This document shows, piece by piece, positions 60,697-64,000 of a DNA stretch of 64,000 bases (its first letter is position 1; each line of letters begins with the position of its first letter). Source of the stretch: Solirubrobacter sp963792915 (GTDB taxonomy: Bacteria; Actinomycetota; Thermoleophilia; Solirubrobacterales; Solirubrobacteraceae); contig CAWBYD010000003.1 in assembly GCA_963792915.1 (NCBI GenBank), positions 744,001 through 808,000 on the forward strand, written 5' to 3'. The notes beneath the pieces were generated by a model, which saw nothing but the letters and a program-made list of their open reading frames with translations, made no database searches and was not told the DNA's origin. The position numbers and the translations under genes are program-made.

Positions 60697-61686
60697 ATGC
60701 TGAGCCGGACCCCGTCGATCGAGCAGGAACTGGAAGTCCACCGCCGCGCCCTGACGGGCTATTGCTACCGCATGATCGGCTCCGGCTCGGAGGCCGAGGA
60801 CGCCGTGCAGGAGACGATGGTGCGCGCGTGGAAGGCGTCCGGCCAGCTGGAGACGCGTGCGGCGCTGAAGTCGTGGCTGTTCCGGATCGCCAGCAACGTC
60901 TGCTTCGACATGCTGCAGGGCTCGCAGCGCCGCGCGACGCCGATGGACATGGGTCCCGCCTCGGCGCCGGACTCGCCGCTGGGGTCGACCGAGCACATGT
61001 GGGTCAAGCCGATCGCCGACGAGCGCGTCGTCGATCCCGCCGAGCTCGCCGACAGCCGCGAGACGCTCAAGCTCGCGTTCGTGGCCGCGCTGCAGCACCT
61101 GCCACCACGCCAGCGCGCGGTGCTGATCCTGCGCGAGGTGCTGCGCTGGCAGGCGAGCGAGGTCGCCGAGCTGCTCGAGACGTCGGTGGCGTCGGTGAAC
61201 TCCGCCCTGCAGCGCGCGCGGGCCACGCTCGACGCGCTGGACCTCGACACCGGCGGTGCCGCGCGGGTCGACGACGCCGAGCAGCGCGAGCTGCTCGCGA
61301 AGTACGTCGACGCGTTCGAGCGCTACGACATCGCGTCGCTCGTCACGCTCCTGCGCGAGGACGCCGCGTTCTCGATGCCGCCATGGCCGCTGTGGGTCAC
61401 CGGGCCGGCCGACATCGCGGCGTTCATGACCGGCACCGGCGCCAAGTGCGAGGGCTCGCGCGTGCTCGTCACGCAGGCCAACGGTGGCCCGGCGATCGCG
61501 ATCTACAACGTCGCGCCCGACGGCGGGTTCACGCCCTGGGCGATCGTCGTGTTCGAGTTCTCAGACGGCGCGATCTCGGGGCTCCATCACTTCGTGTACC
61601 CCCAGCTGTTCGCCGACTTCGGGCTCCCGGCCCGGCTCGAACGCGACGACGTCGAGCAGACCGACCAGGTCGAGCAGTCCGCGTAG
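60697..61686 (+). CDS. sigG: ECF sigma factor with SnoaL-like C-terminal domain (SigG/TIGR02960 type)
   Basis: A 329-residue extracytoplasmic-function sigma factor. Region 2 includes LTGYCYRMIGSGSEAEDAVQ and SWLFRIASNVCFDML, region 4 includes LQHLPPRQRAVLILREVLRW and ASEVAELLETSVASVNSALQ, and an NTF2/SnoaL-like domain (~200-320) follows, with EYVDAF-like KYVDAFERYDIASLVTLL. This matches mycobacterial SigG and related sigma factors, whose C-terminal domain replaces an anti-sigma factor. Its last 126 bases are overlapped antisense by a STAS gene. Confidence 0.93.
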   Translation: MLSRTPSIEQELEVHRRALTGYCYRMIGSGSEAEDAVQETMVRAWKASGQLETRAALKSWLFRIASNVCFDMLQGSQRRATPMDMGPASAPDSPLGSTEHMWVKPIADERVVDPAELADSRETLKLAFVAALQHLPPRQRAVLILREVLRWQASEVAELLETSVASVNSALQRARATLDALDLDTGGAARVDDAEQRELLAKYVDAFERYDIASLVTLLREDAAFSMPPWPLWVTGPADIAAFMTGTGAKCEGSRVLVTQANGGPAIAIYNVAPDGGFTPWAIVVFEFSDGAISGLHHFVYPQLFADFGLPARLERDDVEQTDQVEQSA

Positions 61687-61863
61687 CTCGTCGCTCGCAT
61701 CGCGCACGCGCACCGTCCACCCGCGCCGGCGGGCGGTCAGCGCGAGCCGCATCAGCACGTCGACCAGGCCGAGGTCGAGCGCGCCGGCCGCGATCTCGCC
61801 GACCTCGTGCTCGATCCCATCGGCGATCACCACCACGGTGGTCGGGGCGCGTGCGCGTTGCAT
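61561..61863 (-). CDS. STAS-domain (anti-anti-sigma-like) protein overlapping the sigma gene antisense
   Basis: A 100-residue STAS-like protein: VVVIADGIEHEVGEIAAGAL, LGLVDVLMRLALTARRRGWT, VRVRDASDELRGLLDLVGLL and DVVAFEPGREPEVGE. The last ~40 residues are translated antisense to the 3' end of the ECF sigma gene (126 bases shared), while the STAS core lies outside it. The sulfate-transporter/anti-sigma antagonist fold would fit regulation of a sigma system. The shared region raises some doubt about the C-terminal part only. Confidence 0.68.
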   Translation of the reverse strand: MQRARAPTTVVVIADGIEHEVGEIAAGALDLGLVDVLMRLALTARRRGWTVRVRDASDELRGLLDLVGLLDVVAFEPGREPEVGEQLGVHEVMEPRDRAV

Positions 61864-61893
61864 CGACGCTCAGACGGTCTGAGCGCCCGGAAC

Positions 61894-62379
61894 TCATCGG
61901 TGGGCTTCGAGCGGCTCCGGGACGATCGTGAACGTGCGCCGCCGGCCGAGCGCGGTGAGCCGGTCGAGCAGCTCGCGCGCCTCGTCGTGCAGATCGTTCG
62001 CGAGCGCCGTCTGCGCCGCCCACGACCCCGCGACCTCAGGCGTTGCGACCGCCAGCGACGCGCGGCTGCTCGGGAAGCGCCCGCCGTGCTTGACCGCGAA
62101 CGCCAGGCACAGGCTCACGCGCTCGCGCTCGATCCGGCGCCTGGCGGCGGTGCCGATGATCGCCGCCGAGATCGCGTAGAGATCCTGGCGGCGGGCGTCG
62201 TCGAGCCCGTCGTTGTACGTGCGCACGAAGGCGCCGATCGTCGGGGACACTGAACGGGGACGGTCGCTGAACGGCTCGTGCGCGAGCATCGACGCGAGCT
62301 CCATCGCGCACACGCCGGCACTCTGGGAGGCGTGCCGGCCACGGGACAGGCGGACCGTCTGATGGGAGACGGTGGTCAT
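61894..62379 (-). CDS. Hypothetical protein (161 aa)
   Basis: A 161-residue protein with helical segments VCAMELASMLAHEPFSDRPR, IGAFVRTYNDGLDDARRQDL, YAISAAIIGTAARRRIERER and LANDLHDEARELLDRLTALG. It looks like a well-folded helical domain in coding DNA; the family name is not recognised. It lies between STAS and M23 genes on the minus strand. No signal peptide or membrane segment. Confidence 0.65.
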   Translation of the reverse strand: MTTVSHQTVRLSRGRHASQSAGVCAMELASMLAHEPFSDRPRSVSPTIGAFVRTYNDGLDDARRQDLYAISAAIIGTAARRRIERERVSLCLAFAVKHGGRFPSSRASLAVATPEVAGSWAAQTALANDLHDEARELLDRLTALGRRRTFTIVPEPLEAHR

Positions 62380-62391
62380 CGTGACGTCGTA

Positions 62392-62856
62392 TCACATGCG
62401 CGGTGAGGCGGGCAGCCGCGACGTCACCGTCGTCCCGCCGCGCGGCGCGCCCGCCTCGGCGAACGTCGACGGCAGCGAGCGATGCGTGTCGCAGTCCTCG
62501 CGCTGGTAGTGCAGGTGCGGCCCGGTGGAGCGGCCCGAGGAGCCGACGTTCCCGATCCGGGCGCCCAGCGTGAGCGACCGGCCGGCTGCGACCGCGATCG
62601 TCTCGAGGTGCTCGAAGCGCGCGCACGTGCCGTCGGCGGCACGTACGAGAACGGTGTTCCCGTAACCGTCGTTGCACGACCAGCTCCTGACGGCCGCGCA
62701 GCCGCCGCGCGCGCTGACCACCACGCCGGGAATTCCCAGCCGCACGGGCTCGCCGAAGTGCAGCGCGAAGTCCCATCGAGCGTTCGACCTGCCCGGCGCC
62801 CGACCCGACGATCGTCCAACCGCTCCCCGGCTCGCGGTGACGCGGATACCTTTCAC
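62392..62856 (-). CDS. M23-type metallopeptidase domain protein, no signal peptide
   Basis: A ~154-residue protein consisting of an M23/LytM-like domain: ARWDFALHFGEPVRLGIPGV, GNTVLVRAADGTCARFEHLE, SLTLGARIGNVGSSGRSTGP and HLHYQREDC (the zinc HxH). The first zinc ligand region reads WDFAL rather than H-x-G-x-D, as in a minority of members. No signal peptide is present from the GTG at 62856. A longer frame to 62934 overlaps the divergent SWIM gene and adds nothing recognisable, so an original exported N terminus may be lost. Confidence 0.72.
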   Translation of the reverse strand: MKGIRVTASRGAVGRSSGRAPGRSNARWDFALHFGEPVRLGIPGVVVSARGGCAAVRSWSCNDGYGNTVLVRAADGTCARFEHLETIAVAAGRSLTLGARIGNVGSSGRSTGPHLHYQREDCDTHRSLPSTFAEAGAPRGGTTVTSRLPASPRM

Positions 62857-62860
62857 GCCC

Positions 62861-64000
62861 GTGCCGGTGTCCTGGACCCCTGAGCAGGTGCTCAGCCTCG
62901 CGCCCGACGCTCCGTCCGCCGCGGCGGGGCGCAAGCAGAGCTCTCCGGGCGTGTGGTCCGGGCTGGGCCGCTCCGAGCGGGCGCTGTGGGGCCTGTGTCA
63001 GGGGTCGGGTGCCAAGCCTTACCAGACGATCGTGGCCCTCGGCGAACCGGCGTTCAAGTGCTCGTGCCCGAGCCGGAAGTTCCCCTGCAAGCACGCGCTG
63101 GGCCTGATGCTGCTGTGGGCCGGCGCGCCCGCCGCCCTGGCCGCGCAGGAGGTCCCGGGCTGGGCCGCGAGCTGGCTCGCGTCGCGCGACGAGCGGGCGC
63201 AGCGCGCACGGCCTCCCGCCGCGGCGGCCGATCCGGCGAAGGCGCAGGCCGGCGCGGCGCGGCGCGCCGCCCGGCGCGAGGATCGTGTCCGCGAGGGGAT
63301 CGCTGAGCTGCGGCTGTGGCTGGACGACCTCATCCGCCAGGGACTGGCGCATGCCGAGCAGCGCGGGCGGGCCGAGTGGGAGCAGATGGCCGCGCGGCTG
63401 GTCGATGCGCAGGCGCCCGGGCTCGCGCGCCGGGTGCGCGAGCTCGCCTGGATCGCCGGCTCGGGGCCCGACTGGCCCACGGCCCTGCTGCGTCACGCCG
63501 GACTGCTGAGCCTGCTCGCCGACGCCTACGCGCGCCACGGCGAGCTTCCCGGCGGCCTGGCCGCGGAGATCCGCACCCAGGTCGGCTGGACGCTCCCGAG
63601 CGAGGAGCTGCAGGCGGCCGGCGAGCGGGTGAGCGACGGCTGGCGCTGCGTCGGGCAGGCGATCGCCGAGGGGGACGACCGGCTGCGCGTCCGCCGCACG
63701 TGGCTGTGGGGCGCCGCGAGCCGCCGCTACGCGCTGCTGCTGGACTTCGCGCACGCGAGCCAGCCGCTGCCGCCGGCGCCGGCGACCGGACAGACGCTCG
63801 ACGGCGAGCTCGTCTTCTACCCCGGGGCCGTGCCGCTGCGGGCGCAGATCGCCGGCGGCGGGGCGGCGGGCGCGGGCGGCGAGAAGGGCGGGGCGGCGGG
63901 CGCGGGCGGCGACAGCGGCAGCACAGCGGGCGCGGGCGGCGAGAGCGGCGGGGCGGCGGGCGCGGGCGGCGAGAGCGGCGGCCCGGACGCGGGCGGCGAC
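62861..64000 (+). CDS. SWIM zinc-finger protein (3' end outside the window)
   Basis: The frame is open to the right edge; 380 residues are visible. The SWIM motif C67-S-C69 … C76-x-H78 is in KCSCPSRKFPCKHALGLMLL, preceded by SPGVWSGLGRSERALWGLCQ. A ~250-residue alpha-helical region follows (IAELRLWLDDLIRQGLAHAE, RLVDAQAPGLARRVRELAW), with TWLWGAASRRYALLLDFAH and LDGELVFYPGAVPLRAQI. Then comes a Gly/Ala repeat tract to the edge. SWIM proteins of this type are often encoded with MoxR/VWA genes, which would lie to the right; that is a prediction only. GTG 62861 or 62867 is the start. Confidence 0.85.
   Translation, partial: MPVSWTPEQVLSLAPDAPSAAAGRKQSSPGVWSGLGRSERALWGLCQGSGAKPYQTIVALGEPAFKCSCPSRKFPCKHALGLMLLWAGAPAALAAQEVPGWAASWLASRDERAQRARPPAAAADPAKAQAGAARRAARREDRVREGIAELRLWLDDLIRQGLAHAEQRGRAEWEQMAARLVDAQAPGLARRVRELAWIAGSGPDWPTALLRHAGLLSLLADAYARHGELPGGLAAEIRTQVGWTLPSEELQAAGERVSDGWRCVGQAIAEGDDRLRVRRTWLWGAASRRYALLLDFAHASQPLPPAPATGQTLDGELVFYPGAVPLRAQIAGGGAAGAGGEKGGAAGAGGDSGSTAGAGGESGGAAGAGGESGGPDAGGD
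63852..64000 (+). repeat. 30-bp in-frame Gly/Ala tandem repeats in the SWIM gene
   Basis: Units of ten codons, G-E-S-G-G-A-A-G-A-G with variants (GEKGGAAGAG, GDSGSTAGAG), run from about 63852 to the window edge at a 30-base period. They keep the reading frame and look like a flexible linker that has expanded by slippage; the end of the array is not visible. Confidence 0.85.

Overview
The window looks like chromosomal DNA of a high-GC actinobacterium. The class Thermoleophilia (Solirubrobacterales, e.g. Conexibacter or Solirubrobacter relatives) is the best guess. The reasons are very GC-rich codon use with many GTG starts and ATGA/GTGA stop-start overlaps, a ClpS-DUF2017 pair, a ChoD-type GMC oxidoreductase, an actinobacterial-type LexA box, a non-adenylylated GSI-alpha glutamine synthetase, and an ImuB/DUF6504/DnaE2 mutagenesis set. 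The lineage is inferred from gene content; there is no rRNA in the window.

1-22.7 kb looks accessory. It opens with the end of a LuxR-type response regulator, a receiver-only response regulator and a LysR regulator heading a tightly overlapping run of small orphan genes that ends in a patatin phospholipase. A sugar/pentose block follows (sugar-H+ symporter, transaldolase, transketolase, with what looks like a relic of pgi). Next come an MDR oxidoreductase, an MFS exporter, a double universal stress protein and a small membrane protein. A Tat-exported ferritin-like protein stands next to its own tatA and tatC. A respiratory block comes next: secreted lipoprotein, NDH-2, cydA, and a cydB broken by one extra base. 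A SigB/SigF-type sigma factor with two small followers closes the region. By eye, GC is lower in parts of about 3.9-14 kb than further right. The region ends near a tRNA-Leu(GAG), preceded by three short copies of part of that tRNA.

23-37.7 kb is an SOS neighbourhood. It has lexA with its own LexA box, a repeat-rich zinc-ribbon orphan coupled to lexA, RNase P RNA, an amidase/glucosaminidase, an imuB gene carrying a LexA box at its start codon and a frameshift inside tandem repeats, a DUF6504 gene, and dnaE2, also with a LexA box at its start codon. A GNAT enzyme, a GDSL hydrolase and an MFS exporter lie between. Tandem-repeat expansions are concentrated here, both in genes and between them.

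37.7-64 kb reads as ordinary core genome: cytochrome c, AhpD-like/HxlR pair, glnA, BI-1, MMPL, DUF255 protein, ridA-ilvA, envelope proteins, M24 peptidase, azlCD, cstA-ybdD, coaA, choD, clpS-DUF2017, a SigG-type ECF sigma factor overlapped antisense by a STAS gene, an M23 peptidase, and a SWIM zinc-finger gene running off the right edge. Two second-messenger riboswitches stand out. A c-di-AMP (ydaO/yuaA) element lies before an orphan tail-anchored protein at 38.4 kb, and a c-di-GMP-I (GEMM) element lies before a secreted CAP-domain protein at 51.8 kb.
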